From Polyangia bacterium (GTDB lineage: Bacteria; Myxococcota_A; Polyangia; Nannocystales; Nannocystaceae), in the NCBI GenBank assembly GCA_030424595.1, contig JAUHWG010000008.1:186001-250000 (forward strand): DNA of 64,000 nucleotides. Reading direction: 5' to 3'. The notes below the pieces were generated by a model. The model searched no databases and was not told the origin of the DNA. It worked only from the letters and a program-made list of their open reading frames with translations. Of the stretch, positions 1-8,415 are shown one piece after another. Each line of letters starts with the position of its first letter. Position 1 is the first letter of the stretch. The position numbers and the translations under genes are program-made.

Positions 1-2331
1 ACCTCCCACGGGAGCGACTCGGAGTCGTCGACGACGAGCCCGACGACGACCAGCGGCAGCAACTTCGACCCGATCGCCTACGACGATGTCTACATCACCC
101 AGCAAAAGCAGCAGCTCTCTGTGGGCGCGCTCGACGGGCTGCTCGCGAACGACATCGACACCAACGGCGACGATCTGATGGTCATCGCCGCCGACGGTGT
201 GAGCGCCCGCGGGGCGAAGGTCGACGTCGAAGAGCTCGGCGGCTTCATCTACCAGCCGCCGCCGGAGCTGTGGGGCGAGGACTCCTTCACCTATACGGTC
301 TGGGACGGCGTGAACGGCTTCGCCGAGGGCACCGCGCGGATCGCCGTCAACCCGAGCTCTGTCGACCTCAGCGACGTCGCGGACGGCAACGGCGGCTTTG
401 TCATCAACGGCGAGGCGGCGAGCGACTACTCGGGGAACTGGGTCGACGGGGCGGAGGACGTCGACGGCGACGGCTTCGACGATCTCCTGATCGGCGCCCG
501 CTTCTCCGACGCGATCGACGTCTCGAGCGGCTCGGCCTACGTCGTCTTCGGCAAGGCCGACACCGATGAGGTCAACCTCTTTGATCTCGCCGAGGGCGAC
601 CAGGGCGAGGGCTTCTCGATCCGCGGCGAGGCGGTCGACAACCAGGCCGGGATCTGCGTCGCCGGGCTCGGCGATGTCGACGGAGATAGCCTCGCCGACG
701 TGATGATCGGCGCCCATCAGGCGGAGGGCCAGGGGATCCTCGCCGGTCGCGGATACGTGGTCTACGGCAAGGCTGAGGGCGCGCCGGTGCCCCTCGCGGG
801 GGTCGCAGACGGCGTCGGCGGCCTGATGATCGAGGCTGAGGACAAGCTCAACTTCGCGGGTCGTGGGGTCGCCGGCGCGGGCGATGTCAACGGAGACGGC
901 TTCGCCGACATGCTGATCGGCGCCTACGGGGTCAACGCCCAGGGGATCTTCTCGGGCCGCTCCTACATCGTCTACGGCGGCGGCAAGGAGAACGTGGCGC
1001 TCTCGAAGAGCGGCTACGGCCTGACGATCGACGGCGAGGCGGAGCTCGACTTCTCCGGGCACGCGGTGGCCGGCGGCGGCGACGTCAACGGCGACGGCTT
1101 CGACGACGTGATCATCGGCGCCTACGGTGCGGATCCCGCGGGGGACACCTCGGGCCGGGCCTATGTGGTCTTCGGCTCCGCCTCGGACGCGCCCGTCCTC
1201 CTGTCGGACATCACCGCCGGGATCGGCGGCTTCGCCCTCGACGGCGAGTTTGAGGGGGACCAGGCCGGGGCGGCGGTGGCGATCCTCGGTGACGTCAACG
1301 GCGACGGCTTCGCCGACATCGGCGTCGGAGCCCCGCTCGCCGATCCGAACGGCCTCGGCTCGGGGCGGGTCTATGTGGTCTTCGGCGAGGCGGCGCCCAA
1401 GTCCCGCTCGCTCTCGGAGATCAGCGGCGGCGATGGGGGCTTCGTCGTCGACGGTCAGACCTTTCGCGACTACGCCGGGGTCTCCCTCGACGGTGCCGGG
1501 GACGTCGACGGTGACGGCCTCGACGACGTGATCATCGGCGCCTACGGGTCCGATCCGAAGGGGATGATAAGCGGCCGCGCCTACGTGATCTACGGCAAGA
1601 CAGACACCAGCTCGGTCGACCTCTTCCAGATCGTCATCGGCAACGGCGGGATCGCCTTCTCGGGCGAGGCCGCGGGGGATCAGGCGGGCGTCTCGGTCGC
1701 CGGAGCCGGTGACGTCAACGGTGATGGCTTCGCCGACGTGCTGATCGGCGCGTTCGGATCGGACGCGAAGGGGAAGGACGCGGGCCGCTCCTATGTCTTC
1801 TTCGGCGGCGACTACTCGAACATCGTCGACGAGCGCGGTGGGCTCGGATCGCAGGAGCTCGACGGCACCGCCGAGGCCGACGTCATGGTCGCCGGCCAGG
1901 GCAACGACACCCTCCGCGGCAACGGGGGCGCCGACGTGCTCTACGGGGGCGCCGGGAACGACCGCTTCGAGATCGCGGACGACACCTTCGCGAGGATCGA
2001 CGGCGGCAGCGGCTTTGACACCCTTCGCCTCTCCGGCGCCGGTATGGTCCTCGACCTGACGACCCTCGGCGATACGTCGATCCGCGGCATCGAGGTCGTC
2101 GACCTCTTCTCCGCCGGCAACACCGTGATCCTCGAGCTCCGCGACCTCCGACGGATGATCGGCGCCGGCCGTGTCCTGACGATCCAGGGCGGCGTCGGCG
2201 ACACGGCGGACGTCGACCTGAAGGGCGGCGGCTTTGCCGACCTCGGCGAGGTCGAGGGCTACGCGACCTACGCGAGCCCGGCGCTCGAGCTCCGCGTCGC
2301 CGCCGGGGTCGATCTGACCGTCAGCCTCTAG
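1..2331 (+). CDS. FG-GAP repeat / RTX surface protein (5' partial)
   Basis: The frame is open from the first base, so the N-terminus lies outside the window; 776 residues are visible. In order there are a Ser/Thr-rich linker (about residues 5-20) like those behind the lipoboxes of other proteins here, a cadherin/Ig-like domain (about 25-118, with LLANDID and DSFTYTVWDG), and seven FG-GAP (integrin-alpha type) repeats (about 145-600). Each repeat carries a Ca2+-binding loop of the form GDVNGDGFADxxIGA. A short RTX block with GGAGND-type nonapeptides follows (about 622-660), then a beta-rich tail. FG-GAP repeats form a seven-bladed propeller, and seven copies fit exactly one propeller. It is probably an exported, Ca2+-stabilised adhesin or surface protein. 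The signal sequence cannot be seen. The domain calls are firm; the ligand is unknown. Confidence 0.9.
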   Translation, partial: TSHGSDSESSTTSPTTTSGSNFDPIAYDDVYITQQKQQLSVGALDGLLANDIDTNGDDLMVIAADGVSARGAKVDVEELGGFIYQPPPELWGEDSFTYTVWDGVNGFAEGTARIAVNPSSVDLSDVADGNGGFVINGEAASDYSGNWVDGAEDVDGDGFDDLLIGARFSDAIDVSSGSAYVVFGKADTDEVNLFDLAEGDQGEGFSIRGEAVDNQAGICVAGLGDVDGDSLADVMIGAHQAEGQGILAGRGYVVYGKAEGAPVPLAGVADGVGGLMIEAEDKLNFAGRGVAGAGDVNGDGFADMLIGAYGVNAQGIFSGRSYIVYGGGKENVALSKSGYGLTIDGEAELDFSGHAVAGGGDVNGDGFDDVIIGAYGADPAGDTSGRAYVVFGSASDAPVLLSDITAGIGGFALDGEFEGDQAGAAVAILGDVNGDGFADIGVGAPLADPNGLGSGRVYVVFGEAAPKSRSLSEISGGDGGFVVDGQTFRDYAGVSLDGAGDVDGDGLDDVIIGAYGSDPKGMISGRAYVIYGKTDTSSVDLFQIVIGNGGIAFSGEAAGDQAGVSVAGAGDVNGDGFADVLIGAFGSDAKGKDAGRSYVFFGGDYSNIVDERGGLGSQELDGTAEADVMVAGQGNDTLRGNGGADVLYGGAGNDRFEIADDTFARIDGGSGFDTLRLSGAGMVLDLTTLGDTSIRGIEVVDLFSAGNTVILELRDLRRMIGAGRVLTIQGGVGDTADVDLKGGGFADLGEVEGYATYASPALELRVAAGVDLTVSL

Positions 2332-2417
2332 CAGCTACCGGGCGTCGTAGACGACTCGCGAGTGCAGACCTTCTCTCGACACATGCTCCCGCCTCGCCCG
2401 GGCTGGGAGAACGAGAA

Positions 2418-2452
2418 CGGCCAGGACCCTCGATGCCTCGAGAGCCTGGCCG
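2418..2452 (-). terminator. Rho-independent terminator of the tail-collar gene
   Basis: An 8-bp perfect outer stem (CGGCCAGG/CCTGGCCG) encloses a further CTCGA/TCGAG pairing. On the minus strand it is followed by TTCTCGTTCTC. It lies 26 bases beyond the stop of the collar-domain gene and also faces the end of the FG-GAP gene, so it may act in both directions. Confidence 0.6.
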
Positions 2453-2478
2453 TGGACGACCTCAGCGCCGGGTGTTCG

Positions 2479-2982
2479 CTAGCCGCGGGAGGGGAAGATC
2501 CCCTGGAGGCAGATGATGTAGTTGACCGCGAGGAAGGGCTGGACCAGCGAGACGGACTGGTTCCCCCCGGTGTTGCCGATCGAATTGGCAGGGCCGGTCG
2601 CGTTGCCGGTCGCGTTGTAGTACTCGCCGACGGCGGCGAAGCCGTCCTTTGGGTGCTTGGTGCTCGGCTCGCCGCTGCTGACCGTGAGCGTGTGGTTGTG
2701 GTTTGGCAGCTGGTTGACGGTCAGGGTCACGTTCTCCTGGCCGCCCTTCGCCCCGAGCCTGCGGTCGGAGAGGCCCGGCCCATGGCCGGCGTGAATGGGC
2801 GCTCGGCCGCGGAGGTCGGGGAGTGCGAACGTCGATCGCCCATCACCGCCGTAGGTCGTCCCCAGGATCGAGAAGAGGGCGGTGTTCGAGGAGATCGACA
2901 GCAGCTGTCCATCGCAGAGCGCCCAGGATCGGGGTGCGAAGTTCCCCCCGAAGAGTCGGATTTCACCAATCATTCCTTCCAT
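2479..2982 (-). CDS. Phage tail collar-domain protein, microcystin-dependent protein family
   Basis: The product is 167 residues. The N-terminal half reads MIGEIRLFGG, then SWALCDGQLL and STFALPDLRGR, which is the signature of the phage tail-collar domain in the MdpB (microcystin-dependent protein) family. The C-terminal half has the Gly/Asn-rich strand region and the typical NYIICLQGIFP ending. Two more ATG codons could start it. AGGAGG lies directly against the first (2988) but six bases before the second (2982), so 2982 is chosen. Family members are often encoded in groups of two or three; only one is present here. The cellular role of the bacterial stand-alone proteins is unknown, and they may be remnants of contractile injection or fibre proteins. 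No other phage-tail gene is nearby. Confidence 0.88.
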   Translation of the reverse strand: MEGMIGEIRLFGGNFAPRSWALCDGQLLSISSNTALFSILGTTYGGDGRSTFALPDLRGRAPIHAGHGPGLSDRRLGAKGGQENVTLTVNQLPNHNHTLTVSSGEPSTKHPKDGFAAVGEYYNATGNATGPANSIGNTGGNQSVSLVQPFLAVNYIICLQGIFPSRG

Positions 2983-3657
2983 GCACATCCTCCTATGAGG
3001 CTGCCCTTATACCAGCCGTGGGCGTGGCAGATCGAGAAAGCGTTGCACGCAAATGACTGTTGAGACAGGTTCGATAGTGGCAGTGCGCGCGCGTGATGGC
3101 GCTATCTCGCGGCGGAGACCGCGTCGATGACCTGCCTGGTCTGGGGGGGGCGCTGACCTCATCGCCGGTGTGCACGGGCGAGCCCATCGGTGCGGGAACG
3201 TTGTGTTCGCGGAGTCGCGCGGCGGAGCTTGGCGTGCCTCCTGGTCGCCCTCCCGGTCGCCCTCCCGGTCGCCCTCCCGGTCGTGACACGCGAGCACGAT
3301 CGTCCATCCACGGGCCTTGCTGCCGCCCTCCTGGCCCTCCGCCGGGTCTCCGAGGACCTCCCCCTGCGGCGATGAGAGGAGGCCATCCGGTCGACTTTCG
3401 TCGACAACACACCCGGCGACTTGGTACTTTTTAACCAGTAATGGTGAGGTCCATCCAACCGATGACGACTGCCGGATCGAGGGACGGTCGTGGGCGCGAT
3501 GTGAGCGTCGGGCCCATCGGGTTGGGGGAGCGCATCGACATTGGAGAGTGGACCGTGAAGGTCTCTTACGACCGCGACATCACCTCTTCCCCGGCGCAGG
3601 GATCGATCACCTGCGGTGAGGTCGAGGTCAGCAAGAAATTGAGCAAGGAAGAAAAAG
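2983..3657. other. Gene-poor stretch with a 12-bp tandem repeat
   Basis: No reading frame here has convincing coding character. At 3243-3283 there are three copies and a partial fourth of a 12-bp unit (GGTCGCCCTCCC). The last 200 bases before the RRM gene are less GC-rich than the surroundings and could be a long 5' leader of that gene. An 85-codon frame (3441-3698) runs into the RRM start out of frame and is not called. Confidence 0.5.
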
Positions 3658-4158
3658 GTGAAGCTATTCGTCGGTGGACTGGCATGGGCGACGACTAAGG
3701 AGTCGCTGCACGCTGCATTCGCGCGCTTCGGAGATGTATCTGAAGCTGTCGTAGTCCTTGATCGTGACACCGGCCGCAGCCGGGGTTTTGGGTTCGTCAC
3801 CTTCGTGAACGGAGATGACGGCAAGGCGGCGCTAGAGGCGATGGACGGGTTTGAACTCGACGGTCGCAAGATCCGTTGTGATGAGGCGGTTGAACGCTCG
3901 CGGGGGCCGCGACGCAGCGGCGGCTACGCTGGCGGCGGCGGCGGAGGCGGAGGCGGAGGCCGTAGCGGCGGCTACGGAGGCGGAGGCGGAGGCGGCGGTT
4001 TCGGCGGTCATGATGACCGCGGGGGCCGTGGCGGCTACGATGGAGGCGGCGGCGGCGGAGGCGGTCGCGATCGTGATCGCGGTCGTGGTCGCGGCGGTCG
4101 AAGCCGCAGAGGTCGCGGTCGCGGAGGCGACGGCGGCGGCGGCGGTGACTTCTACTAG
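3658..4158 (+). CDS. Glycine-rich RNA-binding protein with one RRM
   Basis: The product is 166 residues. Residues 1-75 form one RNA recognition motif, with RNP2 as KLFVGGLAW and RNP1 as RGFGFVTF. Residues 80-166 are almost only Gly, Arg, Ser, Tyr and Asp, arranged as RGG-type repeats. This is the architecture of cyanobacterial and myxobacterial Rbp proteins, which bind single-stranded RNA and are often linked to cold stress. The GTG start at 3658 is supported by AAGGAAG six bases upstream and by the RNP2 strand beginning at residue 2. The gene stands alone, behind a leader of lower GC content. The Gly-rich tail suggests it may self-associate; that is inference. Confidence 0.93.
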   Translation: MKLFVGGLAWATTKESLHAAFARFGDVSEAVVVLDRDTGRSRGFGFVTFVNGDDGKAALEAMDGFELDGRKIRCDEAVERSRGPRRSGGYAGGGGGGGGGGRSGGYGGGGGGGGFGGHDDRGGRGGYDGGGGGGGGRDRDRGRGRGGRSRRGRGRGGDGGGGGDFY

Positions 4159-4190
4159 GTAGTCGTCGCTGGCGCTATCCGGTCTACACA

Positions 4191-4220
4191 GCGCTCTGAG
4201 TCTGCGTATTCTCAGAGTGC
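4191..4220 (+). terminator. Possible terminator after the RRM gene
   Basis: A 10-bp stem (GCGCTCTGAG with CTCAGAGTGC, one G-U pair) and a 10-base loop lie 32 bases after the stop codon. There is no T-run, so intrinsic termination is uncertain. A second GC-rich hairpin follows directly. Confidence 0.4.
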
Positions 4221-4337
4221 GGCCGTCTCTTCGGGGGCCGGCTGGACGTGCGGTGTCTCTTTCCCCTGGGAGAGGGCGCCGCGCGGTGACGTTTGGGCGG
4301 CGCTTGACGGGAGTCCGGTGAGCCTGCGGGGCTCCTG

Positions 4338-4381
4338 CCGCCGAGCAGCCGCCGAGCAGCCGCCGAGCTGCCGCCGAGCTG
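4338..4381. repeat. 11-bp tandem repeat, four copies
   Basis: Four head-to-tail copies of CCGCCGAGCAG (the last two with CTG at the end) lie just beyond the stop codon of the ketosynthase gene on its 3' side. No gene overlaps it. Confidence 0.8.
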
Positions 4382-4402
4382 CCGCTGGGGCGGCCTTCAG
4401 AG

Positions 4403-5650
4403 CTACGACGCCGTCGGCTTCGGGTCGAGGGCGCCGAGGATCATCGAGGTGTTCACCCCGCCGAAGGCGAAGTTGTTGCTCATGATGATCTTCGGGTCTG
4501 CGTCGCGACGCTCGCGGACGTAGTCGAGCTCGCCGCAGCGGGGATCGATCACCTCCAGGTTGCGGGTCGGCGCGAGGAAGCGGTCGCGCATCATCGCCAG
4601 GGAGAAGATCGCCTCGAGGGCGCCACAGGCCCCGAGCGTATGTCCGGTGTAGCTCTTGGTCGACGAGATCGGTACGGCCCGGCCGAAGACCTTGCGGGTC
4701 GCCTGGCTCTCGGCGATGTCGCCGATCTCGGTGGCGGTCCCGTGGGCGTTGACGTAGTCGATCACGTCCGGGCTGAGGCCGGCGTCGGCGAGCGAGAGCT
4801 CCATCGCCCCGGCCATCCCTGCCTCCGAGGGCGCGGTGACGTGGAGGCCGTCGCAGTTGGTGCCGTAGCCGAGCAGCTCCCCGTAGATCCGCGCTCCTCG
4901 GGCGACGGCGCGCTCGTAGCTCTCGAGGATCACGGTGCCCGCACCCTCGCCGATCACGAGGCCGTCGCGGGCCTTCTCGAAGGGGCGCGGGCTGGCGTCG
5001 GGGCGGTCGTTGTAGCCCGCGGAGGTCGCGAACATCAGGTCAAAGGTCGCGGCGCTGGCGAAGTGGATCTCCTCCGCGCCGCCGGCGATCATGACCTCCT
5101 GGAGGCCGTACTTCACCGACTCGTAGGCGTAGCCGATCGCCTGGGCGCCGCTGGTGCAGGCGGAGCAGGTCGGGATGATCCGCCCGCGGATCCCGAAGAA
5201 GAGCGCGAGGTTGGCCGCGCAGGTGTGGCTCATCATCTTCAGGTAGCTGTTCGCCGAGAGCCCGCGCAGCGAGTAGTTGGTGAAGAGCGTCCCGCAAAAC
5301 TCCTCCATCGCGTCGGAGGAGCCGGTCGTCGAGCCGTAGGCGAGGCCGACCCTCCCCGAGGAGACGAGCTCTGGGTCGAGGCCGGCGTCGGCGATCGCGA
5401 CCTCGCTGGCGTAGGTCGCGAGGAGCGAGACCCTGCCCATCGACCGGATCTTCTTCCGCGGGTAGCGACCTTTGAGGGGGAGGTTCGAGACCCCCGCGAG
5501 CTTGGTCCGGAGATCGCCGATGCGATCCCACTCGGGCATCGCCCGGATCCCGTGGCGGCCCGTCTGGAGCGACTCGCTGGCCTCGTCGAAGCTATCGCCG
5601 ATCGGTGAGGTGAGACCGACCCCGGTGATCACCACGCGCTTCGGCTGCAT
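4403..5650 (-). CDS. Beta-ketoacyl-ACP synthase (FabF/aryl-polyene type)
   Basis: This 415-residue protein has the KAS I/II thiolase fold. The catalytic triad is visible as Cys165 in SACTSG, His303 in NAHGTATE and His337 in YTGHTLGA. It would condense acyl-ACP with malonyl-ACP. It is the last gene of a leftward operon; its ATG lies two bases after the stop of the acyl carrier protein gene, so the two are surely co-expressed. With the upstream dehydratase and halogenase-like flavoenzyme the context is that of an aryl-polyene, flexirubin or xanthomonadin-type pigment pathway rather than housekeeping fatty-acid synthesis. A chain-length-factor partner and a ketoreductase are not in this window. 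Confidence 0.92.
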   Translation of the reverse strand: MQPKRVVITGVGLTSPIGDSFDEASESLQTGRHGIRAMPEWDRIGDLRTKLAGVSNLPLKGRYPRKKIRSMGRVSLLATYASEVAIADAGLDPELVSSGRVGLAYGSTTGSSDAMEEFCGTLFTNYSLRGLSANSYLKMMSHTCAANLALFFGIRGRIIPTCSACTSGAQAIGYAYESVKYGLQEVMIAGGAEEIHFASAATFDLMFATSAGYNDRPDASPRPFEKARDGLVIGEGAGTVILESYERAVARGARIYGELLGYGTNCDGLHVTAPSEAGMAGAMELSLADAGLSPDVIDYVNAHGTATEIGDIAESQATRKVFGRAVPISSTKSYTGHTLGACGALEAIFSLAMMRDRFLAPTRNLEVIDPRCGELDYVRERRDADPKIIMSNNFAFGGVNTSMILGALDPKPTAS

Positions 5651-5652
5651 GG

Positions 5653-5940
5653 CTAGCTCGCCTCGCCGCCGTCGCTCTTGCCTGGATCGCCGCCGCCGCT
5701 CTTGAGCTCACGCTCGACCAGGTCGACGACGTCGCCGACCGTCCGGATCGACTTGGCGGCCTCGGCCTCGATCCGCTTGCCGGTGATGCTGTGGATCTCG
5801 ACGAACATGTCGACCATGTCGATGCTGTCGAGGTCGAGGCCCTCAAAGAGGTTGACGTCGGGCGCGATGTCCTCGGCGTCGAGCTCGAAGGTGCCGGTCA
5901 TGATCTCGACCAGATGATTGTAGATTTCTTCGCGCGTCAT
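5653..5940 (-). CDS. Acyl carrier protein
   Basis: The product is 95 residues. Ser39 in the GLDLDSIDM motif is the 4'-phosphopantetheine attachment site, and the surrounding helices are acidic as in ACPs. The ATG at 5940 is chosen because the family begins about 38 residues before this Ser; an in-frame ATG 57 bases upstream would add an atypical Pro/Arg-rich segment. A Gly/Asp/Lys tail follows the last helix. It sits two bases before the ketosynthase start and 187 bases after the flavoenzyme gene. It most likely carries the growing chain for the adjacent ketosynthase and dehydratase. Confidence 0.93.
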   Translation of the reverse strand: MTREEIYNHLVEIMTGTFELDAEDIAPDVNLFEGLDLDSIDMVDMFVEIHSITGKRIEAEAAKSIRTVGDVVDLVERELKSGGGDPGKSDGGEAS

Positions 5941-6127
5941 CGCGTTGGGGCCTCGGAGCGGGCGGTCATGGTAGCTAGGCAGGGGGCGAAGGGGCAAGGA
6001 TACAGGCTCGTCGGTGACGATCGTCGGTGGCGATCGTCGCCCAGGCGATACGGCGCAGGGCCCCGCAGAGCGCCCTTCAGAGCAGGATCTGGGGAGGGGA
6101 GCGCTGAGCGCGAGCCGATGCGGCGGG

Positions 6128-7798
6128 CTAGATCAAAGGTTGGTCGGAGAAGGCGCCCAGGTCGAGCGGCGGCACCGCAGCGTCCGGACCGTAGAGCACG
6201 CGGTGGGCCCGCTCGCGGATCAGGTTGAAGAGGTTGACGTTGACCTCCATGATCCGTCGCCGCTTTCGCGGGGCGAAGATCTCGTCGAGCCAGTCGATGT
6301 GCTCGATCCCGTACGTGAACTGGCCGAGGTTCGAGCGGTGGTAGTTGCCCTGCTTGCCCAGCTCGACGCCGAGCTTGCCGAACATCGCGGCGAATTTCTC
6401 CTGGCCCTCGAGGATCGGCACCTGCCGCCGCAGCTCGGTGCGGAGCGTCCGCAGGTCGAGGTGGAGGTCGTTGATGTAGTAGTAGCCCCAGATGTTGTAG
6501 TAGGAGGCGATGTCGAAGGACCACTTGAGGCAGAGCAGCTCGTAGGAGCCGAGCATCGGGTAGAGATGCTTGTAGATCAGCATCGTCGACGTCAGCCGAT
6601 AGTGCATGTACTCGTCGTAGGTCGCGCAGCGCGAGTCGAGCTCCTCGCGGGTCTCGCCGGCGACCTCGCGGCGGATCAGATCGACGATGTAGTCGTTCTC
6701 GAGGGCGATGAAGTCGGAGCCCGGCGAGTAGAAGGGATCGGAGAAGGCGGCTGCCTCTCCGGTCAGGTACCAGCCCTGCTGGCTGAAGTAGCGCTTGGTC
6801 CCGTAGGCGAGCTGGCCGTAGGACATGGTGTCGAGCGCCTCGGCGTCGGTGAGCAGGTCCGAGACCGCGCGGTGTTCGCGGAGAAACTGGTGCAGCCCCT
6901 CCGGCTTGCGCATCGAGTCCTTGAAGGTCCCGTGCTCGGCGACGAGGCCGACGGAGGTCAGGCCGCGGCCGATCGGGATAAACCAGATCCAGTAGCCCGG
7001 GTAGCAGAAGTGGTTGGTCGAGAGGGTGCGGTGGGTGTAGCGGACGCGGGCGTTCCAGGCCGGATCGGGGATATCGTCCATGTCGGCGACGCCCGAGAAG
7101 CGGCCCCAGGAGGCCGCGATCCCGTGATCGATCGCCTGCGTCAGGCCGAGGTGGCGGGCGAGCACCCGGGCGCGGCCGCTGGCGTCGACGAGCCAGCGGC
7201 AGCGGACCTTGACCTGCTCGCTCGAGGTGGGCTCCTCGTCGCCTGCGCTGGCGGGCGCGGTGGGGGTCGCGACGAAGGTGTGGCTCCGCGGAGCCTTGCC
7301 CGGCGGACGATCGTCGATCGCGATGTTCTCGACGCGGACGCCGAGGCGGAGGTCGACCCCGTCGCGGGCGTTCATCCCCCAGAGGTCCTGCTCCAGGCGG
7401 GCGCGGTCGACCTGAAACGCCGGCAGCGGCGGATAGCTGTGGGAGCCGAGCTCGCTCATCGCGGTCAGCTCCGCGTCGCGCTCGGGGGTGTCAAAGAAGA
7501 AGCGCAGGCCGTTCTTCGGCAGGTGCTCCTCGTAGAGGTAGGTCGAGAGGCCGAGGCGGCGGCTCAGGTAGTGGCTGGCGATCTCGACGGTCGACTCGCC
7601 GACCTTGAAGGAGCTCTCCTTCGCCCGGTCGAAGACGGCGACAGAGAGCGATGGGAGGGCCCGCCTCAGATGTCGGGCGAGGAGGCTGCCGGCGAGGCCG
7701 CCGCCGATGATCGCTACGTCGACGCTGAGATCACGCACACCCCAAGGGTCCGGCGAGAGCCCGGGGGCGTCCAGGTTGGCCGATGTTAGGCGGCTCAC
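6128..7798 (-). CDS. FAD-dependent halogenase-like oxidoreductase
   Basis: This 556-residue flavoprotein has an N-terminal dinucleotide fold (IIGGGLAG, residues 31-37), the FKVGEST segment (Lys65) and the WxWxIP motif (W270, W272, P275) that marks flavin-dependent halogenases and keeps them from acting as monooxygenases. The overall shape is that of the tryptophan-halogenase-like proteins found in aryl-polyene, flexirubin and dialkylresorcinol clusters, some of which halogenate a phenolic ring. The GTG at 7798 gives the longest form; a GTG at 7738 (V21), just before the FAD strand, is a real alternative. It lies 15 bases after the dehydratase gene. Halogenation of an aryl-polyene head group is plausible but unproven; a saturase or reductase role is the alternative. 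Confidence 0.85.
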   Translation of the reverse strand: MSRLTSANLDAPGLSPDPWGVRDLSVDVAIIGGGLAGSLLARHLRRALPSLSVAVFDRAKESSFKVGESTVEIASHYLSRRLGLSTYLYEEHLPKNGLRFFFDTPERDAELTAMSELGSHSYPPLPAFQVDRARLEQDLWGMNARDGVDLRLGVRVENIAIDDRPPGKAPRSHTFVATPTAPASAGDEEPTSSEQVKVRCRWLVDASGRARVLARHLGLTQAIDHGIAASWGRFSGVADMDDIPDPAWNARVRYTHRTLSTNHFCYPGYWIWFIPIGRGLTSVGLVAEHGTFKDSMRKPEGLHQFLREHRAVSDLLTDAEALDTMSYGQLAYGTKRYFSQQGWYLTGEAAAFSDPFYSPGSDFIALENDYIVDLIRREVAGETREELDSRCATYDEYMHYRLTSTMLIYKHLYPMLGSYELLCLKWSFDIASYYNIWGYYYINDLHLDLRTLRTELRRQVPILEGQEKFAAMFGKLGVELGKQGNYHRSNLGQFTYGIEHIDWLDEIFAPRKRRRIMEVNVNLFNLIRERAHRVLYGPDAAVPPLDLGAFSDQPLI

Positions 7799-7813
7799 GT
7801 CGGAGCGATCGGC

Positions 7814-8179
7814 TCACACAGGATAGTCGAGGGAGCCTTCGGAGCTGGCCCTGGCCCCGCCCGCGAGGCGGAAGCGGACCTGGGCGCCGCGACGCTCGAG
7901 GCGGAGTTCGAGGGTCGCGCCAGGGAAGACCGGCTGACGAAACTTGAGCCGGCTGAGCCGGATCGGCTGGTCGAGCTCGGGCCACGCTTCGCGGATCTGA
8001 GCGAGGACCAGGGGGACGAGCTGGGCGACCCCGGGGAGGATTGGGAAGCCGGGGAAATGACCCTCAAAGAAGACCATATCTCCGGGGAATTCGACGTTCA
8101 TCGAGACCAGCTCGTGGTCGTCCTTGACCTCGCGGCAGAGTCCTGTGGTCGGGAAGAGACGTCGCGAGCTCGCCGACAT
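7814..8179 (-). CDS. Hotdog-fold 3-hydroxyacyl-ACP dehydratase-like protein
   Basis: This 121-residue single-hotdog protein carries the FabZ-type active-site stretch EGHFPGFPILPGV, with the catalytic His at residue 41. The Glu that follows the motif in FabZ is replaced by Gln (GVAQL), as I recall for ApeI/ApeP-like proteins of aryl-polyene clusters. It would dehydrate 3-hydroxyacyl-ACP intermediates to build conjugated double bonds. It is the first gene of the leftward operon, and its ATG faces the inverted-repeat element at 8229-8380, so its promoter must lie within or beside that element. Confidence 0.83.
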   Translation of the reverse strand: MSASSRRLFPTTGLCREVKDDHELVSMNVEFPGDMVFFEGHFPGFPILPGVAQLVPLVLAQIREAWPELDQPIRLSRLKFRQPVFPGATLELRLERRGAQVRFRLAGGARASSEGSLDYPV

Positions 8180-8228
8180 TCGTCGGACTCTAGCAGCTCA
8201 CACCCGTCCCGTGGTCGCGGTCTCCCGT

Positions 8229-8380
8229 CCTAGGAGGCTGGGGTGAAAGTCCCGTGTTCTCTCGCGCCGCAATTGTCGGTCCTCTCGGCTGTACCGGGCT
8301 GTCCTGCAAGTCTTGTCGGAGCCGAGAGGGACGACGGGGGCAAGCGAGAGAACATGGGACTTTTGCCACGGCCTCCTTGG
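8229..8380. repeat. Inverted-repeat element, family 1, copy 1
   Basis: About 150 bases fold into one long hairpin. An outer stem (8229-8238 with 8371-8380) has one mismatch, a 20-bp middle stem (8246-8265 with 8344-8363) has a single G-U pair, and an inner stem (8281-8290 with 8320-8329) is a perfect 10 bp. It is homologous over its length to 45643-45807: both share CTCTCGCGCCGCAAT, GTACCGGG and the GGGACGACG/GGGCAAGCGAG blocks. The outer stems differ completely in sequence but still pair. It lies between divergent genes. Confidence 0.85.
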
Positions 8381-8415
8381 GTTGAGGATCGGGGCCGTCG
8401 TGATAGCGTCCGCGA

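Noticed and set aside
3441..3698. 85-codon frame before the RRM gene
   Set aside because: It overlaps the RRM gene start by 41 bases out of frame, lacks a ribosome-binding site, and has no recognisable family. It is mentioned only as part of the leader.
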